From contig JAWUXY010000170.1 in NCBI GenBank assembly GCA_034111105.1, positions 1 through 34,378 on the forward strand: a stretch of DNA of 34,378 nt. Direction: 5' to 3'. This document shows, piece after piece, positions 24,481 to 32,824 of the stretch. Both the position numbers and the translations under genes were made by a program. Positions within the stretch are counted from its first letter, which is position 1; the number at the start of each line of letters is the position of its first letter. This stretch comes from Bermanella sp034111105 (GTDB lineage: Bacteria; Pseudomonadota; Gammaproteobacteria; Pseudomonadales; Oceanobacteraceae). A model generated the notes under the pieces. That model was not told the DNA's origin. It saw only the letters and a list, made by a program, of their open reading frames with translations, and did no database searches.

Positions 24481-27116
24481 GGAAGAATATTCATCAAGAC
24501 AGAATCGAAGCTTAGTTTTACCGCCGTTTGATTGACTTCGATCGGTTTAAAGTTTGATGCTATATCAATATTATAATGACGATAAGCCAGAGTGACCGCT
24601 TCGCGTTGCAATGATAATGGAAACTTAAAATAATAATTAGAAAGATTAAAAACCTTTGAAACATTCACCTCTGCAAATTGAACACGCTGTGCATAAACAT
24701 CACCTTTAAGCGAGGTAATAACAAATGCGCCAGGGTCTTTACCTAAAAAAGAAACCTCATCGTTCAGCTCAACACCACGTCGTTGACCCGGTGATGTATC
24801 CCCATCACTTTCAGAGTACTTAGCTTTAAAACCTGCGAAAAATTCATGGGCAAAGGACGTACTGACATTTAAAGCGCCACCGGTAATATGATCACCTCGA
24901 TCTTCAGTGCCGTAAGCGTTCAATGTAAATAATTCGTTAAAATAAAAGCTGTGGCCAAATGCTTGTGTTCGGCTTAAACCAAGGTTAAGTGATAAGGGCT
25001 CTCTGTCGACGTTTTTATAATCTTGATAATATCCGGCATCCAGTGATGCATTCCAAAAACCAGATCTTAAAAAGGGCAGCTTTAAATCAACGGCCACGCC
25101 GTAATCACGAGTATTCAAGTTGGTATATTCTTCTAGGCCATCTTTGGCCACATAAAAACTTTCAAAACCATACAGCAAAAAGTGTTCATTATTGCTGTAG
25201 CGTGCCCCTAGCAATATGCTTTGCTCTTTATCACGCTGCGCTCTTAAGGTTACTTCGTGATAAGTTAGCGGGTCTGCGAATACAACCGACACATCATAAA
25301 CGGATTCATCGTCATCATTCTTGGTTAGCAATACATTGCTGGCGGTGTAATCGAGCGTATTGAAAAAACCATACGCTTCTTCATTCTCTAAATTTGCTTT
25401 TTTAACATCATCAAAATAACTTAACTGCGAATTAAGCGGGTGATCAGGGCTATCCCACATGAGTGTTACCACAAACGGAGGCTCTTCTTTTTCAACCAAG
25501 GGCGTTAGTGCATAGTAATAATCATCGGCTGAGATCGCCTCAATAAGTAATTGATTATTGCCCGCAAGCTTTGCAGAAACAATATTATCGCCATGATTAA
25601 CCCGACTCACTTTATTATCTTTTACTTTATAAATAGAGCTGCCTAATGGGCTATTAGCAATAAAGTAAACCGCACCGCTTTCATCAATATCAGCCACGAT
25701 GCTATAAAAACCCTCTAGGGTATAAAGCGCGTCTTTATCACGGTAAAGTGTTCGCTTTTTACCGTCTTGTTTGAAGTAGTAAAGATGATCATCTTTCACG
25801 ATAACCGATGAGTTAACTGATTGGTAAAATTCGCCATCAATATATAATTTTGGGCTTACAAACGATGATGGCACATCAAAATAAACCGCTCGCCCATCAT
25901 TCATATACCCTTGAATAATTTTCCCTTCAGTACCCGGTTTAATCATGCCTGCATCATCAAATAAACCTTGAGTAATATGCCATGGTGACGTCGCACGACC
26001 ATTAACCGTATAAACGTCATTATCTTGTAAAAAGACGCGCCCATACGCCAGTGCTTTGCGTTCACTGCTAACTGATTGTGTTGCAATATTATATTGATGT
26101 AGCAATGGTGCCCTTACTCCCTCTGGTGCCGCTAAAAAAAGTACGTTACCTTGCTGAGTATTCATATCCGAATAATATTTAGAACGCCCCAATACCTCAC
26201 CACCGGCTAAAACCATTGATTTAGCTGAGGCTTTGGTAGCGCTCACCCACTGATCAAATGTTGTATCAAAGTTTTGACCAAATGTTTTTTGTGTGGGTTT
26301 ATTCACACTAAACGGAAAATACCAATTCTTAGAACGGTTCTTAAAATATTCATTGGTTTTATCTAAGCCATATTTTTCAGCAAGAAAGTATTGGTAGTGA
26401 CCACCAAAAATATAATGCCCTTCACCATATGGAAAAGACAGCGACTGGTTATATAGTTTTTCTTTTTTTAAGTGACCTGCATTGGCTTGTACATTTGTCA
26501 TAGCCCGATAACGACCACTATAAAGTCGCCCGCCACGGCCATGCCATGACTCATTAAGTACCGCATTCCCTTCTAAGATAAAACTGGATTCAAAAACATT
26601 AGGCGTCACCGCGGGGAAAAACGGCAAAAAGATACTCCCATTGCGAAACACACTATAAACCCCACGGGAAACAGGGTTGTTTTTCGCATTGGTTTGATAG
26701 TTATGAGCCGTTTCATGCAGTAGCAGAGTGTCTAACCATGAACTTGACGAAAAGTAGTCTGGTATTTGCGCGCCGCCCATATAATTAATTTGACGATTCG
26801 TTGGGTATTGGGTGGAAAACCCATTAGCAATTTGATTATTTGAAGAGATCAAGCCGACAGACAAAGGGGTATCGAGCTGATAACCAAACGTTGCGTCATA
26901 TAACGGCTGTAATTTTTTTTCCATGGCAGCAGCATGCTCTGCATGGGTTTTCGTTTCTTGCGTATAAATCAACCGTGTATTGGGTGATTCCTGCATAAAA
27001 TATTGATCATCTTCAGCCACTACGGCTGAATTGGGGAAGACAATTTCTTGGGCCATGGCATTAAAAGAAATCGCGTTCAACGATAGTAACAACAAACAAT
27101 TCAATGTTAATTTCAC
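24390..27116 (-). CDS. Large secreted protein: predicted gluzincin protease, propeller and outer-membrane barrel
   Basis: This 908-residue protein starts with GTG behind AAGGAAA. It has a signal peptide (about 1-22, AMA/QE). HETAH at 134-138 and Glu182 in FILEGNAVL give the HExxH...E zinc signature of gluzincin metalloproteases. The middle (about 300-570) is built of short repeated beta segments (GRVFLQDNDVYTVNGR, DGEFYQSVNSSVIVKDDHLYYF) that suggest a TolB/PD40-like propeller. The last 300 or so residues are amphipathic strands such as SILLGARYSNNEHFLLYGFESFYV ending in TTFGLEVSL, as in an outer-membrane barrel. I do not recognise a named family. It lies 31 bp after the EamA gene and may share its transcript. 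Its last 91 bp are duplicated at 9269. Confidence 0.65.
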   Translation of the reverse strand: MKLTLNCLLLLSLNAISFNAMAQEIVFPNSAVVAEDDQYFMQESPNTRLIYTQETKTHAEHAAAMEKKLQPLYDATFGYQLDTPLSVGLISSNNQIANGFSTQYPTNRQINYMGGAQIPDYFSSSSWLDTLLLHETAHNYQTNAKNNPVSRGVYSVFRNGSIFLPFFPAVTPNVFESSFILEGNAVLNESWHGRGGRLYSGRYRAMTNVQANAGHLKKEKLYNQSLSFPYGEGHYIFGGHYQYFLAEKYGLDKTNEYFKNRSKNWYFPFSVNKPTQKTFGQNFDTTFDQWVSATKASAKSMVLAGGEVLGRSKYYSDMNTQQGNVLFLAAPEGVRAPLLHQYNIATQSVSSERKALAYGRVFLQDNDVYTVNGRATSPWHITQGLFDDAGMIKPGTEGKIIQGYMNDGRAVYFDVPSSFVSPKLYIDGEFYQSVNSSVIVKDDHLYYFKQDGKKRTLYRDKDALYTLEGFYSIVADIDESGAVYFIANSPLGSSIYKVKDNKVSRVNHGDNIVSAKLAGNNQLLIEAISADDYYYALTPLVEKEEPPFVVTLMWDSPDHPLNSQLSYFDDVKKANLENEEAYGFFNTLDYTASNVLLTKNDDDESVYDVSVVFADPLTYHEVTLRAQRDKEQSILLGARYSNNEHFLLYGFESFYVAKDGLEEYTNLNTRDYGVAVDLKLPFLRSGFWNASLDAGYYQDYKNVDREPLSLNLGLSRTQAFGHSFYFNELFTLNAYGTEDRGDHITGGALNVSTSFAHEFFAGFKAKYSESDGDTSPGQRRGVELNDEVSFLGKDPGAFVITSLKGDVYAQRVQFAEVNVSKVFNLSNYYFKFPLSLQREAVTLAYRHYNIDIASNFKPIEVNQTAVKLSFDSVLMNILPVRFVLESVYNDNDVITDETRTTFGLEVSL

Positions 27117-27147
27117 GCTTATTTCCTTAATAGATATCTATGTTCAT

Positions 27148-28056
27148 TTAACCAGTAACGGCCGGTGGAATTTCTTTATTTACAATACTTTTTGGCTCAC
27201 GGCTAAAATAGACACCGATGAATATCACTCCGATTGCCAACCATTGCACCATGACTAAACGCTCACCTAGGAATAACATCGAAAACAGTAATGCCATCAC
27301 TGGTAATAAATTCACATAGGCCGCGGCTGTAGCTGTTTTAACAAATTTTAATGAGTAATTATAAAGCCCATATGCGCCTAACGTGACCACCAGCCCAAGA
27401 TACACAATCATCCCCACGCTGGACAACGCCACCTGCTCTGGCCAATCAGACATAAGCGCTAAAGGAAAAAAGAATATCGCCCCCATAAAACTCTGCATCG
27501 CCGTCAACACAAATGCATTGTAGCGCTGCACTAAATGTTTAACGAGCAAGGTATACCCCACCGCGGTGACCATGGCCATTAACTCTAAAAAATTACCCAA
27601 TAGAGCATTTGATGCTTGATCCGATTCTTCGGTGGTAAGGCTCATCCATAACACGCCACTGAGTGCGATTAAAAATCCAAACCATTGCTTTACTGTATTG
27701 CGCTCTTTAAATATAAAAAAAGCAGCAACCGCAACCATTAACGGCAATAACGCAGTCACCATACCCGCTTGCCCTGCACTTGTGTATTGCAATGCCTTGG
27801 CCTCAAACAAAAAATATAAACAGGGTTCAAAAAACGCCATCCCCAGCAAATACTTCCAGTCGCCTGTTTGATATTGAATACGAGGACGCAGCCAGATGGC
27901 TAATACCAAAAATGCGATGGAACCCACCAGCATACGCAAGAAAACCACAATCATGGGTGGCATATCCGTCACGGCTATTTTTAAAGCAATAAAAGAGCTG
28001 CCCCATAAAATCATGGCAATCAGCAACGCAAAATGAGCTCGAAGCGTATTAGACAT
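27148..28056 (-). CDS. EamA/DMT-family permease
   Basis: With the ATG at 28056 the protein has 302 residues; a TTG four codons earlier is less likely. It has ten hydrophobic segments arranged as two EamA repeats. The first begins LIAMILWGSSFIALKIA and the second LLVKHLVQRYNAFVLTAMQSF. AAYVNLLPVMALLFSMLFLGERL before the last helices is the standard end of the second repeat. These drug/metabolite transporters usually export amino acids, nucleobases or other small metabolites, and the substrate cannot be predicted. The large protease-like gene follows after 31 bp. Confidence 0.88.
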   Translation of the reverse strand: MSNTLRAHFALLIAMILWGSSFIALKIAVTDMPPMIVVFLRMLVGSIAFLVLAIWLRPRIQYQTGDWKYLLGMAFFEPCLYFLFEAKALQYTSAGQAGMVTALLPLMVAVAAFFIFKERNTVKQWFGFLIALSGVLWMSLTTEESDQASNALLGNFLELMAMVTAVGYTLLVKHLVQRYNAFVLTAMQSFMGAIFFFPLALMSDWPEQVALSSVGMIVYLGLVVTLGAYGLYNYSLKFVKTATAAAYVNLLPVMALLFSMLFLGERLVMVQWLAIGVIFIGVYFSREPKSIVNKEIPPAVTG

Positions 28057-28145
28057 AAAAGAATCCAAATTAAAGTGCGCGATGAATGAAACAGGTTGCC
28101 ATAGGCTGACGAGGATTATACGGGGGAGTTTATTGTTTTGGTAAC

Positions 28146-29135
28146 CTAAAAGAACTCAATATCATTGGCATTGCTTACCGATGGCTGTTTTTGATCTTCA
28201 TACTCAATGCGATTACGGCCCTTTGTTTTAGCTGAATATAATGCTGAGTCCGCATATTCTAATAAACTGCGCTGATCAACATTCGGGTTCACAAATGTAT
28301 AGCCAATACTGACGGTAATTTTGCCAAATGGGAAGTCACACTGCTCAACTTCTTGCCTAAAACGCTCAAGCGCTTGCGACACGCCTTCTTTAGATACTCG
28401 GTTAATGATGACAAGGAACTCTTCACCGCCGAAACGAAACAGAAAATCGGTGTGACGAAACGTTTTTTCCATTAGACCAGCAAAGAGAATCAGCACTTCG
28501 TCACCATAAAGGTGACCAAAGGTATCATTAACCGACTTAAAATAATCAATATCTAAAAGGGCCACCCAAGAGCGCTTATCTTCACACGCAACCCCAGTGT
28601 TTTGATAATACTCAAATACTTGATTTAAAATCAGGTCCATAGTTTGTCGGTTATGCAGACATGTTAAGTTATCGCGTTCTTTTGAATCTAATAAAATAAC
28701 CAGCCTTTCATATATTTGGAACAAGCCCTCCAGCTGCCTATAGTCTGCGGTATTTAATTCCCCTTTGATCAACACCACTCGCCTAGGCTTTACATTTTCA
28801 AGCACATCTAATGCAAGGTAGGCCGTATTTTGATCCTGTAGACGAATAATGCCACCTTTATTCTGTTGCATAACTTGGTCAATCAAATGGCTATATTCGT
28901 CTTGGACATTCTCATCAAGCGACAAAGGAAAGCGCCTGACTAGATATTCAATGTTTGCAGCTACACCATTAGTCGGCTTGCGCGTTAGGCTAAAAATTTC
29001 ATATGAAGCGGCATCTTGCACCCCCTCAAATTCCATTAAAATACTAATAAACTGATGGGTAAGATCATGATAAGTCTTGTGCTCAAGCAACCTAACAGAC
29101 AAAGAAAAGGCCTGATCTAACTCATCATTGCTCAT
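28146..29135 (-). CDS. Diguanylate cyclase (GGDEF) with an N-terminal sensor-like region
   Basis: I start at the ATG at 29135 (329 residues), which follows GGGGG at 4-5 nt; the earlier GTG is less likely. Residues about 1-155 form a soluble region without recognised motif, possibly GAF-like. The GGDEF domain (about 160-310) has LDIDYFKSVNDTFGHLYGDEVL, the active site GGEEF and an inhibitory RxxD site (RHTD) five residues before it, so synthesis of cyclic di-GMP with product inhibition is expected. There are no membrane helices, so it acts in the cytoplasm. It appears monocistronic; its target process is unknown. Confidence 0.9.
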   Translation of the reverse strand: MSNDELDQAFSLSVRLLEHKTYHDLTHQFISILMEFEGVQDAASYEIFSLTRKPTNGVAANIEYLVRRFPLSLDENVQDEYSHLIDQVMQQNKGGIIRLQDQNTAYLALDVLENVKPRRVVLIKGELNTADYRQLEGLFQIYERLVILLDSKERDNLTCLHNRQTMDLILNQVFEYYQNTGVACEDKRSWVALLDIDYFKSVNDTFGHLYGDEVLILFAGLMEKTFRHTDFLFRFGGEEFLVIINRVSKEGVSQALERFRQEVEQCDFPFGKITVSIGYTFVNPNVDQRSLLEYADSALYSAKTKGRNRIEYEDQKQPSVSNANDIEFF

Positions 29136-29300
29136 AAAACCCCCAGCCACCGAATAACCGTTACAAGCAAACCGATCCGTTTACTCTTCATTTATAAGAA
29201 TAGATACAAGATCCACTGACTGCCAAGCACTTACCAATAGGCCTTAACCACCCTGGCAAGTCTGTCCTGAACACCCCAAAATAATGCACATAGCGTAAAT

Positions 29301-29317
29301 TGCACCAAAATGTGTCC
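29301..29317 (+). promoter_or_regulatory. Candidate NtrC site
   Basis: TGCACCAAAATGTGTCC has one perfect NtrC half site (TGCACCA) and a poor second half. It lies about 115 bp before the GG of the sigma-54-like promoter, a usual enhancer distance. This is a hypothesis only. Confidence 0.25.
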
Positions 29318-29425
29318 TTATATTTTGCCTTTTTCTGTCTATTTAAGGGATCATGCCCTACCTTACGACCACTAATGGGTCGTTGATGTGCATTTCACTT
29401 CATCTAAAGCATTCAATTTAGTTTT

Positions 29426-29439
29426 GGTATAATATTTGC
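29426..29439 (+). promoter_or_regulatory. Promoter of the amino-acid ABC operon, readable as sigma-54 or sigma-70
   Basis: TTGGTATAATATTTGC fits two readings. GG and GC are exactly 10 bp apart, with TGG and TTGC, as in -24/-12 sigma-54 promoters. The same bases hold TATAAT (29428-29433) preceded by TGG, an extended -10 for sigma-70. No good -35 is present. Confidence 0.45.
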
Positions 29440-29597
29440 GATTGCACAGGCTGATTTAAACAGAAGTAGCTGATAAATAAGCATTTATACGGTTATGGAA
29501 TGATCTTCTATAGCCACTCGTTATATTGCGTGCCCCCATCACCAATACCATTTGGTTATGAATGCATAAGCATTAAAGCAATACACAGGAGACCATC

Positions 29598-30371
29598 ATG
29601 GGTCCACAAATCGCCCCTCTGATTGCCACCAATATTTATAAGCAATTTGGTGACAATGAAGTCCTTAAAGGGGTCTCTTTAGAAGCTAATAAAGGAGACG
29701 TTATCTCTGTTATTGGCTCTTCTGGCTCAGGTAAAAGCACCTTTTTGCGCTGCATCAATATGCTTGAAGTGCCAACCAAAGGGGATATTCAAGTACATGG
29801 CGAACAAGTGACGTTCAAACTTGATCGCAAGGGAGAGCGCGTACCGGCGGATAATCGCCAAGTAGAACGTATGCGCTCACAGCTCGCTATGGTGTTTCAA
29901 GGTTTCAACCTTTGGTCTCACATGACCGTACTTGAAAACATCATCGAAGCGCCAATTCAGGTATTAGGCATCAGTAAAGCCGAGGCCATTGAGCGTGCAA
30001 CAGAGCACCTTAACCGCGTGGGTTTATATGAGCGTAAAGATTATTATCCGGCTCATATGTCAGGCGGTCAGCAGCAACGAGCCGCCATTGCCCGTGCGCT
30101 AGCTATGAACCCAGAAGTGATGTTATTTGATGAACCCACTTCTGCACTTGACCCTGAGTTAGTAGGTGAAGTGTTAAAGGTCATGCGCGAACTAGCAGAA
30201 GAAGGCCGCACCATGGTGGTGGTAACTCACGAAATGGCGTTTGCCAAAGACGTTTCCAACAAGGTAATGTTTCTGCACCAAGGAAAGATTGAAGAGTACG
30301 GCGATCCAAAAGAAGTATTCGAGCACCCGAAATCAGAGCGCTTTAAACAATTTATTTCCTCTGTTTATTAA
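29598..30371 (+). CDS. ATP-binding subunit of a polar amino-acid ABC importer (HisP/ArtP type)
   Basis: This 257-residue protein has Walker A GSSGSGKSTF, Q-loop VFQGFNLWSHMT, signature MSGGQQQRAAIARAL, Walker B VMLFDEPTSALDPE and switch His in VVVTHEM. Length and the insert after the Q-loop region match HisP/ArtP/AotP. It energises import of a basic or polar amino acid with the binding protein and two permeases that follow on the same strand. It is the first gene of the operon, with AGGAGA before the ATG. Confidence 0.93.
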   Translation: MGPQIAPLIATNIYKQFGDNEVLKGVSLEANKGDVISVIGSSGSGKSTFLRCINMLEVPTKGDIQVHGEQVTFKLDRKGERVPADNRQVERMRSQLAMVFQGFNLWSHMTVLENIIEAPIQVLGISKAEAIERATEHLNRVGLYERKDYYPAHMSGGQQQRAAIARALAMNPEVMLFDEPTSALDPELVGEVLKVMRELAEEGRTMVVVTHEMAFAKDVSNKVMFLHQGKIEEYGDPKEVFEHPKSERFKQFISSVY

Positions 30372-30410
30372 AAATAACCAAACCAAAAACAAAAATCGTT
30401 GGAGTAACAC

Positions 30411-31160
30411 ATGAAAAAAACATTACTCGCTTTAGCTGGTGTATTAAGCCTAACGGCGCATGCTGAAATGGACAAAATCCGTGTAGCTGTTGATGCACCT
30501 TATCCACCGTTCGAATACAAATCACCGGACGGCACCCTAACGGGTTTCGAAGTGGACCTAGGTAACGCTGTGTGCCAAGAAATCACTAAAAAAGATTGTG
30601 ATTGGGTCGTACAAGCTTGGGACGGTATTATCCCTGGTTTATTGGCCCGTAAATACGACATGATCTTTTCGTCAATGTCGGTAAACGAAGAACGTAAAGA
30701 AAAAGTATTGTTTTCTAAGCCTTATTATCAAGTACCGTCTGCTTTCTTTGCTCCTGTTAAAGGCAAGTTTGACGCAGCCGAAACCAAAGGTAAGCGTATC
30801 GGAGCACAGCGTGCCACGGTTCAAGATAGCTACCTGACTCAAATGAAAAAAGACGCTGAGGTCGTACGTTACACCACAGCTGATGACATGGTCATTGATC
30901 TAGAGGGCGGCCGTCTAGATGCTATCTTCGTTGATGCGCCAGTTGGTGCTGATATGTTAAAAGGCAAAGCCAAGTTTGCTCAAGCAGGCGAAATGGTGAC
31001 TCAACCCGTTAGCATTTTTGGTGAAGGGATTGCGGCTGCGTTCCGTAAGCGCGATAAAGAACTGGCTGAAAAAGTCACCGCTGCGCTAGATAAACTAAAA
31101 GCAAACGGTACTTATGACAAAATCATGAAAAAGTACTTTAGTTACAGCATTAAGGTATAA
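30411..31160 (+). CDS. Periplasmic amino-acid binding protein (ArgT/HisJ/AotJ type)
   Basis: This 249-residue protein has a Sec signal (1-18, TAHA/E). The mature part opens with IRVAVDAPYPPFEYKSPDGTLTGFEVDLGNAVC, the SBP family 3 signature. GIIPGLLARKYDMIFSSMSVNEERKEKVLFSKPYY and GGRLDAIFVDAP are also typical. The Asp in the last motif is the residue that binds the alpha-amino group in lysine/arginine/ornithine and histidine binding proteins, so a basic amino acid is the likely ligand. A 14-bp hairpin follows the gene, so its message is probably more abundant than that of the permeases. Confidence 0.9.
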   Translation: MKKTLLALAGVLSLTAHAEMDKIRVAVDAPYPPFEYKSPDGTLTGFEVDLGNAVCQEITKKDCDWVVQAWDGIIPGLLARKYDMIFSSMSVNEERKEKVLFSKPYYQVPSAFFAPVKGKFDAAETKGKRIGAQRATVQDSYLTQMKKDAEVVRYTTADDMVIDLEGGRLDAIFVDAPVGADMLKGKAKFAQAGEMVTQPVSIFGEGIAAAFRKRDKELAEKVTAALDKLKANGTYDKIMKKYFSYSIKV

Positions 31161-31175
31161 TTGCTTCAACCCAAG

Positions 31176-31208
31176 AAATGCCCAAGCAGACTGACTGCTT
31201 GGGCATTT
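31176..31208 (+). terminator. Intra-operon hairpin after the binding-protein gene
   Basis: Arms of 14 bp (AAATGCCCAAGCAG with its complement) enclose a 5-nt loop, followed by ATTATTT. It is a partial terminator or 3'-end stabiliser between the binding protein and the permease genes, as often found in HisJ-type operons. Confidence 0.75.
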
Positions 31209-31288
31209 ATTATTTGGAGGCGTACCATTTTTCGCTTTCTTTAAACCATTAAGTAAACGCTGATCCCAGATTTAAACGAGCAGAATTT

Positions 31289-31996
31289 ATGTTGGATTTA
31301 CACGGCTATGGCCCTAGCATTTTTAGCGGCGCCATTGTCACCATACAAGTCGCCTTCCTATCCGTATTCATTTCATTTGTATTGGGTTTAATAGGCGCTG
31401 TAGCAAAACAGTCAGGCGGGCCAGTTGCACGCTTCATAGCCACCACTTACACCACGGTTATTCGTGGCGTACCTGACCTTGTGCTGATGATGCTCATTTT
31501 CTTTGGTGGGCAAATTGCATTTAATAACTTTACCGAATGGCTGTATTACGCCAGCGATGAAAAAATTGATATCTTCATCAACATTAATGAATTTGTAGCC
31601 GGTGTATTAACCATTGGCTTTATTTTTGGCGCCTACATGACCGAAACCTTTCGCGGTGCTTTTTTGGCCGTCGACCAAGGCCAAATTGAAGCAGGCAAAG
31701 CTTACGGCATGAACAATTTACAAGTATTTAAACGCATTATGTTCCCACAGATGATGCGCCATGCCCTGCCTGGCTTAGGCAACAACTGGCAAGTGTTATT
31801 AAAAACCACTGCCCTTGTGAGTGTCATTGGTTTATCTGATATGGTGCGCTTAGCCACCGAGGCGGCAAAATCTACAGGGGAGCCATTTTTATTTCTGATC
31901 CCTGTGGCCGGTGTCTATCTTGCTTTAACCGCCTGTAGTGAATGGGGTTTTGCTGTGCTCAAGAAGCGTTATAACGCTGGCGTGGTGGAGGCTTAA
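31289..31996 (+). CDS. Permease subunit 1 of the amino-acid ABC importer (HisQ/AotQ type)
   Basis: This 235-residue protein has about five membrane helices. It carries TVIRGVPDLVLMMLIFFG near the start of the core, and the EAA loop EAGKAYGMNNLQVFKRIMFPQMMRHALPGLGNNW contacts the ATPase. It pairs with the next permease, 2 bp downstream. It begins 128 bp after the binding-protein gene, beyond the hairpin, with only a modest ribosome site. Confidence 0.92.
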   Translation: MLDLHGYGPSIFSGAIVTIQVAFLSVFISFVLGLIGAVAKQSGGPVARFIATTYTTVIRGVPDLVLMMLIFFGGQIAFNNFTEWLYYASDEKIDIFININEFVAGVLTIGFIFGAYMTETFRGAFLAVDQGQIEAGKAYGMNNLQVFKRIMFPQMMRHALPGLGNNWQVLLKTTALVSVIGLSDMVRLATEAAKSTGEPFLFLIPVAGVYLALTACSEWGFAVLKKRYNAGVVEA

Positions 31997-31998
31997 TC

Positions 31999-32712
31999 AT
32001 GGATGCATTACTCGCTCTCATCGACGCTAACAAAATTTTCAACCTAACCACGCTTGCCCATTACTGGGATGGTTTTACCATGACCATTCAATTGGTCGCG
32101 TCGTCATTAATCATTGGTTTAATACTATCTGTGCCATTGGCCATTATGCGCACCAGTAAAAATCCATTGATCAATTTTCCCGTATGGTTATTCACCTATA
32201 TATTTCGTGGTACACCGTTATTGATCCAGCTGTATATGATTTATTACGGTGTCACGCTCATTCATGGTATTCAAGATTCCATTTTTTGGGTGATTTTCGA
32301 ACGTGCATATTACCCATGCTTAATTGCGTTTGTATTAAATACCGCCGCTTATACAACCGAGATATTCCGCGGTGCAATTGAAGCCACACCAAAAGGGGAA
32401 ATCGAAGCCGCCAAAGCCTATGGCATGAACTGGTTTAAGCGCATGACTCGCATCGTATTACCCAGTGCATTTCGTCGTGCAATACCGGCCTACAGTAATG
32501 AAGTCATGTGTATGCTGCACGCCAGCGCCATTGCCTCTACGGTAACTATTATCGACTTAACCGGTGCCGCTCGTGACATTTATGCGCGTTATTATGCACC
32601 GTTCGAAAGCTTCTTATTTGTAGCCGCCATTTATTTGTGTATCACGTTTACGATTATCTATTTGTTTAAAAAGATAGAAGAGCGCTTACTGGCACATTTA
32701 CAACCACGATAG
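31999..32712 (+). CDS. Permease subunit 2 of the amino-acid ABC importer (HisM/AotM type)
   Basis: This 237-residue protein has five membrane helices with YIFRGTPLLIQLYMIYYG and the EAA loop EIEAAKAYGMNWFKRMTRIVLPSAFRRAIPAYSNE. ARDIYARYYAPFESFLF near the C-terminus is characteristic of HisM-like subunits for basic amino acids. It starts 2 bp after its partner and is followed by the shared terminator. Confidence 0.92.
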   Translation: MDALLALIDANKIFNLTTLAHYWDGFTMTIQLVASSLIIGLILSVPLAIMRTSKNPLINFPVWLFTYIFRGTPLLIQLYMIYYGVTLIHGIQDSIFWVIFERAYYPCLIAFVLNTAAYTTEIFRGAIEATPKGEIEAAKAYGMNWFKRMTRIVLPSAFRRAIPAYSNEVMCMLHASAIASTVTIIDLTGAARDIYARYYAPFESFLFVAAIYLCITFTIIYLFKKIEERLLAHLQPR

Positions 32713-32771
32713 CGCTGACATAAATACACGGCGTATATTGCGGTGAATATCTAGATGTAAAAAAACTCAGA

Positions 32772-32815
32772 CAATAAAAAAGCCCCAACACGTTCGTGAT
32801 GGGGCTTTTTTATTG
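32772..32815. terminator. Bidirectional terminator between the ABC operon and the aminotransferase gene
   Basis: A 16-bp helix, CAATAAAAAAGCCCCA with its exact complement at 32800-32815, has A and T tracts on both sides and inner CACG/CGTG pairing. It ends both convergent transcripts. Confidence 0.92.
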
Positions 32816-32824
32816 GCGAAACTA

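Larger units (their letters stand above)
29136..29597. other. Control region between the GGDEF gene and the amino-acid ABC operon
   Basis: No gene is seen. From left to right it contains TGCAC half sites at 29285 and 29301, a small hairpin ACGACC/GGTCGT (29365-29370 with 29378-29383), an overlapping sigma-54/sigma-70 type promoter at 29426, and an AT-rich inverted repeat TAAAT-AAGC-ATTTA (29474-29487) that faintly resembles an ArgR box. AGGAGA before 29598 is the ribosome site of the first ABC gene. Confidence 0.5.

Noticed and set aside
24315..24515. Plus-strand frame spanning the terminator and the right repeat
   Set aside because: It runs through a terminator hairpin and is antisense to the conserved end of the large gene. 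The repeated 91 bp is explained by the minus-strand coding sequence.
29474..29487. ArgR box before the amino-acid importer
   Set aside because: TAAAT-AAGC-ATTTA is symmetric but lacks the TGAAT/ATTCA core and has GC in the centre. It is kept only as a note in the control-region entry.
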